Positions 18,816 through 27,795 of a stretch of 64,000 bases of DNA are shown here, piece by piece. A model generated the notes under the pieces. It was given only the letters and a program-made list of their open reading frames with translations. It searched no databases and was not told where the DNA came from. The first letter of the stretch is position 1; each line of letters begins with the position of its first letter. The translations under genes were made by a program, and so were the position numbers. The DNA is from Fuerstiella sp. (GTDB lineage Bacteria; Planctomycetota; Planctomycetia; Planctomycetales; Planctomycetaceae): assembly GCA_029245955.1 (NCBI GenBank), contig JAQWOH010000079.1, positions 89,631-153,630 of the forward strand. Reading direction: 5' to 3'.

Positions 18816-19457
18816 AGCGTCGATAGCTCCTGGACCTGGCTGTCACGATTGTCAATCGCAGCACAAGACGACGCGTACTTTGTTCAGCCGTGTCCGAGGC
18901 CCCCCTCGATACACCGCAGTTCGCATAACTCTCTCGACGACGTGTGTCGACGGAGAATCCCCTGACACTAATTTCGGACCCTGACCGCTGCGACCCCACC
19001 AAATTGTGCAGCTTCAGCATTGTTTTCTAAACGCACAATCCGTCGTGGCTCTGGTGGCAGCAGAAATGTGCAGCACGGATTGGCAGCCGAAGTCAGCTTT
19101 GCTGTCTGCAGACTCGGCTTACCTGATGACACGCAAAAGGTGCCGATCTTCCGTAATCAGTCTGCAGCGGTTTCGTTGAGTGAATTGATCTGGCAGGTGG
19201 CCTGAAGGCCTGCAGCATCGCTGGTTCAGAACGCATCAGCCACGCCGCTTCTCTGACTTCGGCATCACTAAACGCGTCTTGATACACTGTGGTGCTGGCA
19301 CGCGAAGACCGCTGCAGTGTCGGATAGCCAACCGGAAACGCGAGTTTCGCAACTGAGAATCGTCTGTCGGGGCGACAGTTGACGCTGTCAATATGACGGA
19401 TTTGTGCGTAGATTAGAGGAAGATATCGGGTCAGCCGTGTTCCAGTGAGCTTTTGTG
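18816..19457. other. 642-base intergenic region
   Basis: It separates two divergent genes. A small inverted repeat (gcagg...cctgc) lies near 19194-19215. Short ORFs on both strands lack family patterns or ribosome sites. I see no RNA gene. Confidence 0.4.
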
Positions 19458-19736
19458 ATGCGAAATATTCTGCGGAACTGCTTCATTTCTACAGCCATTC
19501 TTGTCGGTTTCGCGACCGTCGGGGTGTCCACTGTCACGGCCTGCCCAAACTGTAAGTTCGCTAACGAGACGGAAAGCAATCGACCCAAGGCGTATATGTA
19601 CAGCATTCTGTTCATGATGGGAATGCCGGCAACAATCTTCACAGGCTTTGGGATCAGCTTTTACCGAATGACTCGTAAAGCCCAGCTGGCCGCGATGGAA
19701 GACGGCGCACCGGACGAAGTCTGTCGGAGTAATTGA
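19458..19736 (+). CDS. Small membrane protein with CPNCK motif
   Basis: A 92-residue protein. An N-terminal hydrophobic segment (residues about 8-26) ends at TACPNCKF, and a second hydrophobic stretch (YSILFMMGMPATIFTGFGI) follows, then a basic and acidic tail. It looks like a signal-anchored or exported inner-membrane protein with a vicinal Cys-x2-Cys pair that could bind metal or be redox active; that role is inferred. ATG 19458 is preferred over the GTG immediately before it. No operon partner is close: the next gene starts 152 bases on. Confidence 0.6.
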   Translation: MRNILRNCFISTAILVGFATVGVSTVTACPNCKFANETESNRPKAYMYSILFMMGMPATIFTGFGISFYRMTRKAQLAAMEDGAPDEVCRSN

Positions 19737-19888
19737 CATTTCCGTGAATGTTGACGAGTCGCCGGCCACCCGCGTGCCCTGAGTGTACTCGCAAGTTGCT
19801 GACTGCCACCCTGCTGCTTTCCTTCATCTTACGACAGTCACATCCATCAGGGGCGCTACACTCGCTGGTTCTGTCGGAGGGTAAGTGA

Positions 19889-20998
19889 ATGACCGACGAG
19901 TTACTGTTAGAATCGATTAACGTGAAGCTGCCAGCTGACACGACGCCTGGAATCGGCTGCGTGGGGTCCGGCTTTATCATGGCGGATTGCCACCTGGTGG
20001 CGTATCGTCAGCACGGACTCAATCCGGTCGCCATCACATCTCGTACCCGCCGAAATGCAGAGGCGGTTGCCGAAAGGCACTCCATCGGTGCCGTCTGCGA
20101 TTCTGTCAAGCAGCTTTGTGAACGTTCTGATGTTCAGATTCTTGATGTTGCGGTGCCTCCTGATCTGCAGGCTGACACAATCCGCAAAGCGCTGAGCAGC
20201 AAACATCACCTGCGGGGCATTCTTGCTCAGAAACCTTTGGGCCGGGACTACGCGGAAGCTTTGCAGATCGTTCAGTTGTGTGAACAGGCTGGTGTGACGC
20301 TGGCCGTCAATCAAAACATGCGTTACGACCAGTCGGTCAGAGCCTGCCATCATTTACTGCACACAGGGCAACTTGGCGAACCAGTGCTGGCGACAATCGA
20401 CATGCGGGCGATTCCTCACTGGATGCCCTGGCAGCAGCGACAGGGATGGGTGACACTGCGAATCATGAGTATCCATCACCTGGATACGTTTCGATACTGG
20501 CTGGGCGACCCTGACCGAATCTTTGCCAGCGTTCGTCCGGACCCCAGAACGGCACAGCAGTTCGAGCATTCAGACGGCATCGCACTGTATATTCTGGAAT
20601 ATGATTCCGGGGTCCGTGCGTCTTCATGGGACGACGTGTGGGCCGGTCCTGCCCGTGAGGGTGCGGCCAGCGACATAGGTATTCGCTGGCGTGTGGAAGG
20701 GACGATCGGGATGGCTCGAGGAACAATCGGCTGGCCGGATTATCCCGAACGACGCCCCAGCACTCTGGACTATACCACAACTGGGTCCGGGAAATGGCAT
20801 CAGCCGCGGTGGGATTCTGTCTGGTTCCCGGACGCGTTTATCGGGCCAATGGCTGATCTGTTGTGTGCCGTGGAAACAGGCACGCAGGCTTCCTGCAGCG
20901 GGCAGGAAAATCTGGCCACCATGGCATTAGTTGATGCCGCGTACCTGTCCGCTCGGGAACACAGATCCGTTTCGCCGGCGGAAATTTCCGAACAGTAG
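19889..20998 (+). CDS. Gfo/Idh/MocA-family oxidoreductase
   Basis: A 369-residue NAD(P)-dependent oxidoreductase. The dinucleotide-binding loop is GCVGSGFIMADCH near residue 29. The family EKP motif is QKPLGRDY near 118 in this protein, and the active-site region IMSIHHLDTFRYWLG is near 195-205. Family members interconvert sugars, inositols or aldoses; the substrate cannot be told from sequence. There is no signal peptide, unlike many planctomycete paralogues with twin-arginine leaders. It sits alone before the YhdT-PanF-like pair. Confidence 0.88.
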   Translation: MTDELLLESINVKLPADTTPGIGCVGSGFIMADCHLVAYRQHGLNPVAITSRTRRNAEAVAERHSIGAVCDSVKQLCERSDVQILDVAVPPDLQADTIRKALSSKHHLRGILAQKPLGRDYAEALQIVQLCEQAGVTLAVNQNMRYDQSVRACHHLLHTGQLGEPVLATIDMRAIPHWMPWQQRQGWVTLRIMSIHHLDTFRYWLGDPDRIFASVRPDPRTAQQFEHSDGIALYILEYDSGVRASSWDDVWAGPAREGAASDIGIRWRVEGTIGMARGTIGWPDYPERRPSTLDYTTTGSGKWHQPRWDSVWFPDAFIGPMADLLCAVETGTQASCSGQENLATMALVDAAYLSAREHRSVSPAEISEQ

Positions 20999-21112
20999 CA
21001 ACACCGTGGCAGGTTGCGTTTCTGGCGACCCGGTTGACGTTGGCGTCCGAAGTGTGTGGAATCTGCAGGCTACCGTCGCTAACTCCTCACGAAATTGAGA
21101 CCTGCCGTGAAC

Positions 21113-21478
21113 ATGCCCACTGCCGCGCTCGACGCTGACCCGGACCTTGAACCGGATCCCCTGTTCGTTGCGAGCTTCCGTGAAGCTCGCTGGATTCTGC
21201 TGATGTGGGTGTCTTGTTTTGTGTGGACGCTGACCGTCTGCCTGAATTTTGGATATCCCGAAACAGTTGATCCTCAGAGCTTTCCAACGGTGCTGGGGAT
21301 CCCCGCCTGGGTCGCCTGGGGAATCGCGTTTCCGTGGCTGATTGCAAATGTTGTTACGATTTGGTTCTGTCTGTGTGTGATGGAAGACGCAGATCTGGGA
21401 GACGATGTCGGCGCGGCAGAAGCAGCCCCTGCTGCCGATTCCGCCGCCGCTCCGGCAGCGGGAGACAGCAATGTTTGA
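21113..21478 (+). CDS. YhdT-like (DUF997) small membrane protein
   Basis: A 121-residue protein with two hydrophobic helices: ILLMWVSCFVWTLTVCLNFG and GIPAWVAWGIAFPWLIANVV. The C-terminal tail is acidic then Ala-rich. YhdT/DUF997 proteins are encoded next to PanF-type sodium/solute symporters, and here the stop overlaps the symporter start by 8 bases, indicating translational coupling. It probably assists or stabilises that transporter. The start could also be GTG 21107 or TTG 21095; none has a clear ribosome site. Confidence 0.72.
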   Translation: MPTAALDADPDLEPDPLFVASFREARWILLMWVSCFVWTLTVCLNFGYPETVDPQSFPTVLGIPAWVAWGIAFPWLIANVVTIWFCLCVMEDADLGDDVGAAEAAPAADSAAAPAAGDSNV

Positions 21479-23399
21479 ATTGTCACTGTACCCACCCACT
21501 ATGCTGGCCGCAGCGGGATCGTCGGCTTTGGTGACCTTTTGCCTGTATACGCTGGCTGTATTTGGTCTGGCCGCGTTGTCGAGTCGCCTGCTGAAGAACC
21601 GCAACTTCTTAAACGAGTATTTCCTCGGAAGTCGCAGTCTGGGTGTCTGGGCCCTGGCACTCACGTTTGCCGCCACCAGTGCTTCGGGAGGTTCTTTCAC
21701 GGGATTTCCATCTTTGATTTACACGCACGGATGGGTGTTGGCGCTGTGGATTGCCAGTTACATGATCTTCCCGATCTGCACCATGGGTCTGTTGGGAAAA
21801 CGCATCAATCAGGTTGCCCGAAAAACGGGTGCGATCACCGTACCTGATATTCTGAGAGACCGTTTTCAGAGTGCGTCGTTTGCAATTCTGGCCACGGCGC
21901 TGCTGGTGTTTTTTACCTGTGTCAATCTTGTCGGGCAGTTCAAAGCCGGCAGCATGATTCTGCAGACGCTGCTGGGTGAAAACGCGACCTACCAGGCTTT
22001 GCGCGGTCTGGTTGGAAACTTCATGCAGTCGTCGCAGATACTGGCCGGGCTGGACCCTGGCTACTTTCTGTGCCTGATTACGTTCGGTGTCGCAGTGATC
22101 ATCTATACGACGTGGGGAGGATTTCATGCTGTCGTGTGGACTGACGTGATGCAGGGTGTGGTCATGGTTCTGGGAGTAATCATCATGCTGCCACTGGCGA
22201 TCTACCAGGTGGGTGGTCTGCAGCATGCGACGGAGACGCTGGCACAGATGGTCCCGCCGCATCGGGCCGAAATCGTAATTGAAACGCATCTCGAAAATCC
22301 GGACGTTCCGAAAGGAACATGGTTGCAGACGGCGGATTCACCTTCACGAATCTTTCGTATCGGTGAAGCAGCAGCATTTAATGAGGCCGGAAAAGCGACG
22401 GTATCGGGTATTGAAGTCGTCGACGCGGGTGACCAGCAGCGTATCCGGTCCGGCGCGGTAGATGTCAGTTTTGAGCAATCTGTCACCATCGTTGATGTCA
22501 GAAGTTCAACACCGGCAGCCTATCCGGGTGACGAACGTCCCGGTGTCTACGTAACGGCTCCCGGCCCCGACGCCAACAAAATGGACGGAATGCTGCCGAT
22601 GAGTCTGGCATTTTCCATGTTCTTTTACTGGGCCATTTCCGGTACGGGGCAGCCCAGCAGCATGGTTCGCCTGATGGCGTTCAAAGATACTCGCACATTG
22701 CGCATCTCCATTGCGAGCGTCGCTATGTATTTTTCTTTCATCTACTTTCCACTGGTGGTGATCTTTTGCTGCTCACGATTGCTACTGCCCGGTATGGAGG
22801 TTGAATCCGACCGCATAATGCCGCAAATGGCGGTGACTCTGACTTCCAACATTGGTGCCGGTTGGCTGGCCGGTCTGCTGGTGGCCGCACCCTTTGCGGC
22901 CGTGATGAGCACCGTCGACAGTTTTCTTCTGATGATTTCTTCGGCCGTGGTACGGGACTACTACCAGAGAAACGTTAATCCCGATGCTTCTCAGCGAACG
23001 CTGCAGCGGATGAGCTACGCCTGTACCATCGTTGTGGGCGTTGGTGTTGTGATTGCGGCACTGAATCCGCCGGAGTTTCTGCAGTACGTCATTGTGTACG
23101 TCGGCAGTGGCCTGGCGGCCTGCTTTCTGGCACCCATGTCGCTGGCTCTGTACTGGAAGCGGATGACCACATCCGGTGCCTTTGCCAGCATGCTGGGTGG
23201 CTTTCTGTGTCATTTGTCGCTGTATGTCGTCGGCTGGTATCGTGGAGATGGATTTACGAAACCCATGAGGCCGTTTTCTCTTGATCCGGTGGTAGTTGGG
23301 ATCGTGATGTCGTTCACGGCAGGCATTGTTGTGTCACTGTTGACGCCGCCGCCACCGAAGGAACTGGTCGAAAAGTATTTCTACACCAGGCGAAATTAA
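21471..23399 (+). CDS. Sodium:solute symporter, PanF-like
   Basis: A 642-residue inner-membrane SSS-family transporter. Family features include NEYFLGSRSLG near the N-terminus, AATSASGGSFTGFPSLIY, YTTWGGFHAVVWTDVMQG and AAPFAAVMSTVDSFLLM. The start is ATG 21471 with GGGAG 6 bases upstream; the frame is open further back inside the YhdT-like gene. The linkage to a DUF997 protein favours pantothenate or another small carboxylate as substrate. An extra hydrophilic insert of about 100 residues (around 260-360), between two membrane helices, is absent from classical PanF. The 3' end converges with ribBA across 63 bases. Confidence 0.88.
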   Translation: MFELSLYPPTMLAAAGSSALVTFCLYTLAVFGLAALSSRLLKNRNFLNEYFLGSRSLGVWALALTFAATSASGGSFTGFPSLIYTHGWVLALWIASYMIFPICTMGLLGKRINQVARKTGAITVPDILRDRFQSASFAILATALLVFFTCVNLVGQFKAGSMILQTLLGENATYQALRGLVGNFMQSSQILAGLDPGYFLCLITFGVAVIIYTTWGGFHAVVWTDVMQGVVMVLGVIIMLPLAIYQVGGLQHATETLAQMVPPHRAEIVIETHLENPDVPKGTWLQTADSPSRIFRIGEAAAFNEAGKATVSGIEVVDAGDQQRIRSGAVDVSFEQSVTIVDVRSSTPAAYPGDERPGVYVTAPGPDANKMDGMLPMSLAFSMFFYWAISGTGQPSSMVRLMAFKDTRTLRISIASVAMYFSFIYFPLVVIFCCSRLLLPGMEVESDRIMPQMAVTLTSNIGAGWLAGLLVAAPFAAVMSTVDSFLLMISSAVVRDYYQRNVNPDASQRTLQRMSYACTIVVGVGVVIAALNPPEFLQYVIVYVGSGLAACFLAPMSLALYWKRMTTSGAFASMLGGFLCHLSLYVVGWYRGDGFTKPMRPFSLDPVVVGIVMSFTAGIVVSLLTPPPPKELVEKYFYTRRN

Positions 23400-23462
23400 A
23401 CCGTCTGATCAGCAGGTGGCGGATGTCTGAGCGAATTCGCGGCACTCGTCGATGGTGGTGTC

Positions 23463-24836
23463 TCAATCGATCGCGGAATCGTCCGGCAGAATGTGGCCCA
23501 TCTTTTCTTTCTTGGTGGCCATGTAGCTGTTTCGACATTCGTGTGCCGGAGCAATAATGGGCACCTGTTCAACCAGTTCCAGGTCGACAGCATTGTAGAC
23601 GAAGTCTTCTGTTTTTTTGGGATTGTTGGTGAGCAGGCGGACTTTGTGCAGCCCCAGATCCTTCAGGATCTGCAGACCGACCATGTAGTCGCGCATGTCT
23701 GCCTTAAAGCCCAGTTTGTGGTTGGCCTCGACCGTATCCAGCCCTTCGTCCTGTAGTTTGTAGGCCTTCAGTTTTGCCAGCAGGCCGATCCCGCGGCCTT
23801 CCTGTGGAAGATAAACAACAGCGCCGGCGCCTTCTTTCTGAATCATCTGCATGGCCATATGCAATTGATCGCCGCAGTCGCAGCGAAGTGAATTCAACAC
23901 GTCACCGGTAAAGCAGGACGAGTGCATTCGTACGAGTGGGGCATCGACTTTGGACAGGTCCCCCCACACGATTGCCATGGGTTCCTGGTCTTCGTGAGTA
24001 ACCTGATATGCGATGACTCGAGGTGTCCCGCAGTCTCGCATAGGAATTCGCACTTCAACGATTCGAGTAATCAGCTGTTCTCGTATCCGACGATACTTGA
24101 TCAACTCCTCGATCGTGATGATCGGAATATCATATTGGGCGGAAATGGCTTCCAGTTCCTCAAGGTCAGCCATTCCATGGCCACCCTGACTACAGATTTC
24201 GATGATGGCACCAACCGAACGTAAGCCTGCCAGTCGCATCAGGTCGACCGTTGCTTCCGTGTGTCCGGCTCGGCGCAGGACTCCGCCGTCCATTGCCGCC
24301 AGTGGCGACAGATGACCGGGACGCAGAAAATCGTCCGGCCCCGCATGAGGATTGGCAAGTTCCTTGATTGTTCTGGCTCGATTGTCGGCACTGACGCCCG
24401 TACCTGCCTGCAGGTGATCGACGGTTGTCAGAAATGCCGTTTTGTGCGGGGCCGTGTTGTAGGAATCGCCGATGACCGGTTTGAGTCGCAGGCGTTCTGC
24501 TTCGTCGACAGACATCGGCACACACATAGTGCCGCGGCCGATCCGCAGCATGAAATCAACTTGTTCGGCCGTGATGGATTCCGCCGCGCAGATGAAGTCT
24601 CCTTCGTTTTCGCGGTCTTCATCGTCCACCACGATGATCATTTCACCGCGTTTGAGGGCGGACAACACGTTTTCAATTGCATCGAACGGCACAGAAACAC
24701 CATTTTCGGGATAAGGGTCGGTGATTGGCAGGGCAAAATACCCTTCAGCCAGAGCAATCAGCTCCGGTGCTGCCGGGCGAAACGCTGGCGGCGAGGCGTT
24801 GCAGGGCTCTTCAATCCAATTGCAAATCGACTCCAT
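23463..24836 (-). CDS. ribBA: RibBA: 3,4-dihydroxy-2-butanone-4-phosphate synthase / GTP cyclohydrolase II
   Basis: Bifunctional first-step enzyme of both branches of riboflavin synthesis, 457 residues. The N-terminal DHBP synthase domain has DDEDRENEGD near residue 72 and GGVLRRAGHTEATVDL near 180. The C-terminal GTP cyclohydrolase II domain has the zinc site SSCFTGDVLNSLRCDCGD near 307 and LPQEGRGIGL. The first 45 residues extend beyond the usual start; a later start cannot be excluded, as ATG 24836 has no ribosome site. I looked for an FMN riboswitch upstream and did not find one. No other rib genes are in the window. Confidence 0.95.
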   Translation of the reverse strand: MESICNWIEEPCNASPPAFRPAAPELIALAEGYFALPITDPYPENGVSVPFDAIENVLSALKRGEMIIVVDDEDRENEGDFICAAESITAEQVDFMLRIGRGTMCVPMSVDEAERLRLKPVIGDSYNTAPHKTAFLTTVDHLQAGTGVSADNRARTIKELANPHAGPDDFLRPGHLSPLAAMDGGVLRRAGHTEATVDLMRLAGLRSVGAIIEICSQGGHGMADLEELEAISAQYDIPIITIEELIKYRRIREQLITRIVEVRIPMRDCGTPRVIAYQVTHEDQEPMAIVWGDLSKVDAPLVRMHSSCFTGDVLNSLRCDCGDQLHMAMQMIQKEGAGAVVYLPQEGRGIGLLAKLKAYKLQDEGLDTVEANHKLGFKADMRDYMVGLQILKDLGLHKVRLLTNNPKKTEDFVYNAVDLELVEQVPIIAPAHECRNSYMATKKEKMGHILPDDSAID

Positions 24837-25115
24837 TACTGTTCGAGCCGCTGGCCATTCATTCTACGAGCGGCGGCCGAATCGACAACACGGTGCTGCC
24901 TGTGAGGGAAAAAGCGTGCAGATTCGACGGGAAAGTCAACGTCAAATGACAGGTCCAGTCTCTAGTTTTGCAGCCAGCAACACTTCGGCCATCCTGTGTC
25001 TTGACTCTCATCGCTCAACAAATACCCTAGTCAGTATGCAGAACACGGTTCTGTCCCACCGTGACCTCTCCCTCCATACGGCATGATGCCGTGCTCACCA
25101 CCTGGAGATCAATTC

Positions 25116-27560
25116 ATGATGAAGATCAGCTTCGTCTCTTTTTTTCTGTGCTGTGCAATCGGCACGTCGTACGCCGACACACCGTTGCAAATCGGCCCTG
25201 TCGATGACACTGGAATTGTTCAGATTCGCAGTCGCGACACTCGACAGCAACTGTTCGTTACCCACTCCGCCGACACCAGCGAAATCGACGTGACTCGCAC
25301 AGCCATGTTTTCCGTTCAGCCGGAAGGTGTCCTGCAGATCGACGGAACGGGGCTGGTCACTCCGCTGGCTGATGGTGAGGCTGTCGTTAAAGCTCAGCAG
25401 GGTGATCACACTGTTGAGCTGAAGGTCGTTGTGAGTGGATTTGAGAACCCTCTGCCGATCAACTTTCGGAACCAGGTCGTTCCGATCTTCACCAAACTGG
25501 GTTGCAACAGCGGAGGCTGTCACGGAAAAGCGAGTGGCCAGAACGGCTTCAAGCTCTCGTTACTGGGCTTTTATCCGGAAGACGACTTCGAATTTCTTCG
25601 CAAAGAATCCCGGGGACGTCGCGTCTTTCCAGGTGCTCCGTCGGAAAGTCTGCTGATGACGAAGGCTACCGGACGCTCGCCTCATGGTGGCGGCAAACGG
25701 ATGGATCATGACAGTTACGAATATCGTATGTTGATCGGGTGGATCGAACAGGGGATGCCCTATGGTTCGCCTGACAATCCCTATGTGACGTCCATTCAGT
25801 GTTTTCCTGAGGCGCGGGTCATGCCGCAAAGCAGTGAGCAGCAGATCAGTGTGATTGCCACATACAGCGATGGGACAACTGAAGATGTCACGCGGATGGC
25901 TCTGTATGAACCCAATGATGCAGAAATGGCTGAATGCAGCGAAACAGGTCTGGTCTCGACTTTGGATCTGGCTGGCGAAGTTGCAATTATGGCTCGCTAT
26001 CAGGGGCAGGTCAGTACATATCGCGCGACCATCCCGCTGGGGGCAGACACTTCGAGCATGCCTGAAGCGTTAAATCTTGTCGATACAGCCGTCTTCAACA
26101 AGCTGCATCTGCTGGGGATTCCGCCGGCTGAACAAAGTGACGACGCAACATTTCTGCGTCGCGTGTCTCTGGATATCGCAGGAACGCTGCCGTCGGATGC
26201 TAAGGTCAGAGAGTTTCTGGCAAGTACTGATCCGGCGAAACGCGATAAGTTGATCGACGAATTGCTGGACAGTACCGCATATGCCGATCACTTCGCCAAC
26301 AAGTGGAACTTTATCCTTCGTAACAAGAAGTCCAAAGGCGAGGACTCATCGGGAACACATCTGTTTCATCAGTGGGTCTGGAACAATATCTACGAAAACA
26401 AGCCGTACGATCGGTTTGTGCGGGAAATTATTACGGCATCGGGCGAACCGCTGATGAATCCCGCTGTAACGTGGTATCGCGAAGTTGACCAGGTGGAAGA
26501 ACAGGTTGAGGACACGGCACAGCTGTTTCTGGGGATTCGTATTCAGTGTGCTCGCTGCCATCATCATCCGTTCGAAAAATGGAGTCAGAACGACTACTAC
26601 AGTCTGGCCGCCTTTTTTAAACGTGTCGGCAAGAAGGCCATTCCTGGTGTTGCCGGAGGTTTTCGCGATCGTCAGATTTTTCACAACGAAGGCGTGGCTA
26701 CGGCCAGCAATCCTCGTTCCGGAGCGGCGTTAAAGCCGGCTGGTCTGGGAGGTGAGGCACTGGAGATTTCTGCGGAACAGGATCCTCGTGTGCAACTGGC
26801 AGACTGGATGGGCGCTGCTGAGAACCCTTTCTTTGCGAAGTCCCTGGTCAACCGGTATTGGAAGCATTTCTTCAACCGCGGGATTGTTGAGCCGGAAGAT
26901 GACATGCGGGCCACGAATCCGCCGTCTAATCCGGAACTTCTGGACGGTCTCGCCTCGCACTTTATCGAATCGGGTTTCGACCTGAAGGAACTCGTTCGCA
27001 CGATCTGCCGTTCGAGAACATACCAGCTGAGTTCTCTGCCAAACGAATACAATGCCAACGATAAACAGAATTTCAGCCGCTACTATCCACGGCGACTTAG
27101 TGCCGAAGCGCTGTACGACGGATTTCATAAAGTCACCATGACGTCCGAGAATTTTGGTGGCATGCCTGCCGGAACACGCGCTCTGCAGTTGGTGGATTCG
27201 TCCAGCGGTCCTTATTTTCTGAAGGTGTTCGGTATGCCTCAGGGCGACACTGCCTGCGAGTGCGAACGCAGCCAGGACGCCAATCTGGCTCAAAGTCTGC
27301 ATCTCCTGAACAGTAAAGAAATCCAGGACAAGATTTCCAAGAACGAAGCTCGAGCCGCAAAACTGGCGGCCGACACAGAACGCAGTAATGAAGATCGCAT
27401 GACTGAGCTGTACCAGGTGGTCTTCGCTCGCAATCCTCGCCCGGATGAAATGGAAGTCGCCGTCAATTATATCGGTCGCCATGAAGAGAATCCTCGGATC
27501 GCGTATGAAGATATTCTCTGGGCGCTGATTAATACGAAAGAGTTTCTGTTTAATCATTAA
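25116..27560 (+). CDS. Planctomycete DUF1549/DUF1553 protein with Ig-like and cytochrome-like domains
   Basis: An 814-residue exported protein. A signal peptide (residues 1-19) precedes a bacterial Ig-like region, then a cytochrome-c-like segment with GCNSGGCHGKASG near residue 130, whose spacing is C-x4-C-H, and RMDHDSYEYRMLIGWI. The DUF1549 domain starts at FLRRVSLDIAGTLP, and the DUF1553 domain contains CARCHHHPFEKW and a later SLVNRYWKHFFNRG. This is a family greatly expanded in planctomycetes and of unproven biochemical function, thought to act in the periplasm, often with DUF1501 proteins. ATG 25116 has GGAG 8 bases upstream. The usual adjacent DUF1501 gene is absent here but a solitary one lies at 50.4 kb. 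Confidence 0.9.
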   Translation: MMKISFVSFFLCCAIGTSYADTPLQIGPVDDTGIVQIRSRDTRQQLFVTHSADTSEIDVTRTAMFSVQPEGVLQIDGTGLVTPLADGEAVVKAQQGDHTVELKVVVSGFENPLPINFRNQVVPIFTKLGCNSGGCHGKASGQNGFKLSLLGFYPEDDFEFLRKESRGRRVFPGAPSESLLMTKATGRSPHGGGKRMDHDSYEYRMLIGWIEQGMPYGSPDNPYVTSIQCFPEARVMPQSSEQQISVIATYSDGTTEDVTRMALYEPNDAEMAECSETGLVSTLDLAGEVAIMARYQGQVSTYRATIPLGADTSSMPEALNLVDTAVFNKLHLLGIPPAEQSDDATFLRRVSLDIAGTLPSDAKVREFLASTDPAKRDKLIDELLDSTAYADHFANKWNFILRNKKSKGEDSSGTHLFHQWVWNNIYENKPYDRFVREIITASGEPLMNPAVTWYREVDQVEEQVEDTAQLFLGIRIQCARCHHHPFEKWSQNDYYSLAAFFKRVGKKAIPGVAGGFRDRQIFHNEGVATASNPRSGAALKPAGLGGEALEISAEQDPRVQLADWMGAAENPFFAKSLVNRYWKHFFNRGIVEPEDDMRATNPPSNPELLDGLASHFIESGFDLKELVRTICRSRTYQLSSLPNEYNANDKQNFSRYYPRRLSAEALYDGFHKVTMTSENFGGMPAGTRALQLVDSSSGPYFLKVFGMPQGDTACECERSQDANLAQSLHLLNSKEIQDKISKNEARAAKLAADTERSNEDRMTELYQVVFARNPRPDEMEVAVNYIGRHEENPRIAYEDILWALINTKEFLFNH

Positions 27561-27795
27561 TTGCCACGGTGGCGCAGGATGCGCGATCTCGCCTTGAATT
27601 GACTCAGAGTCTCCCGTGGACGCAATGTTCAGCGGGGGCGATCAGTTAGTCTGAGTGCGGCACGCGATTGCCTGTGGACCGCATGGTTTATTGTCGGCTG
27701 TGTACGCGGTCGGGTACCAGAGCAAGCCACCAGCGATTCACGGCCACCACACTACCTTCCGTCCTTCTCTTCCTTCCTGCCCCCGCTGAAACGCC

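Noticed and set aside
24837..25080. Possible FMN riboswitch upstream of ribBA
   Set aside because: None of the conserved RFN blocks is present on the minus strand.
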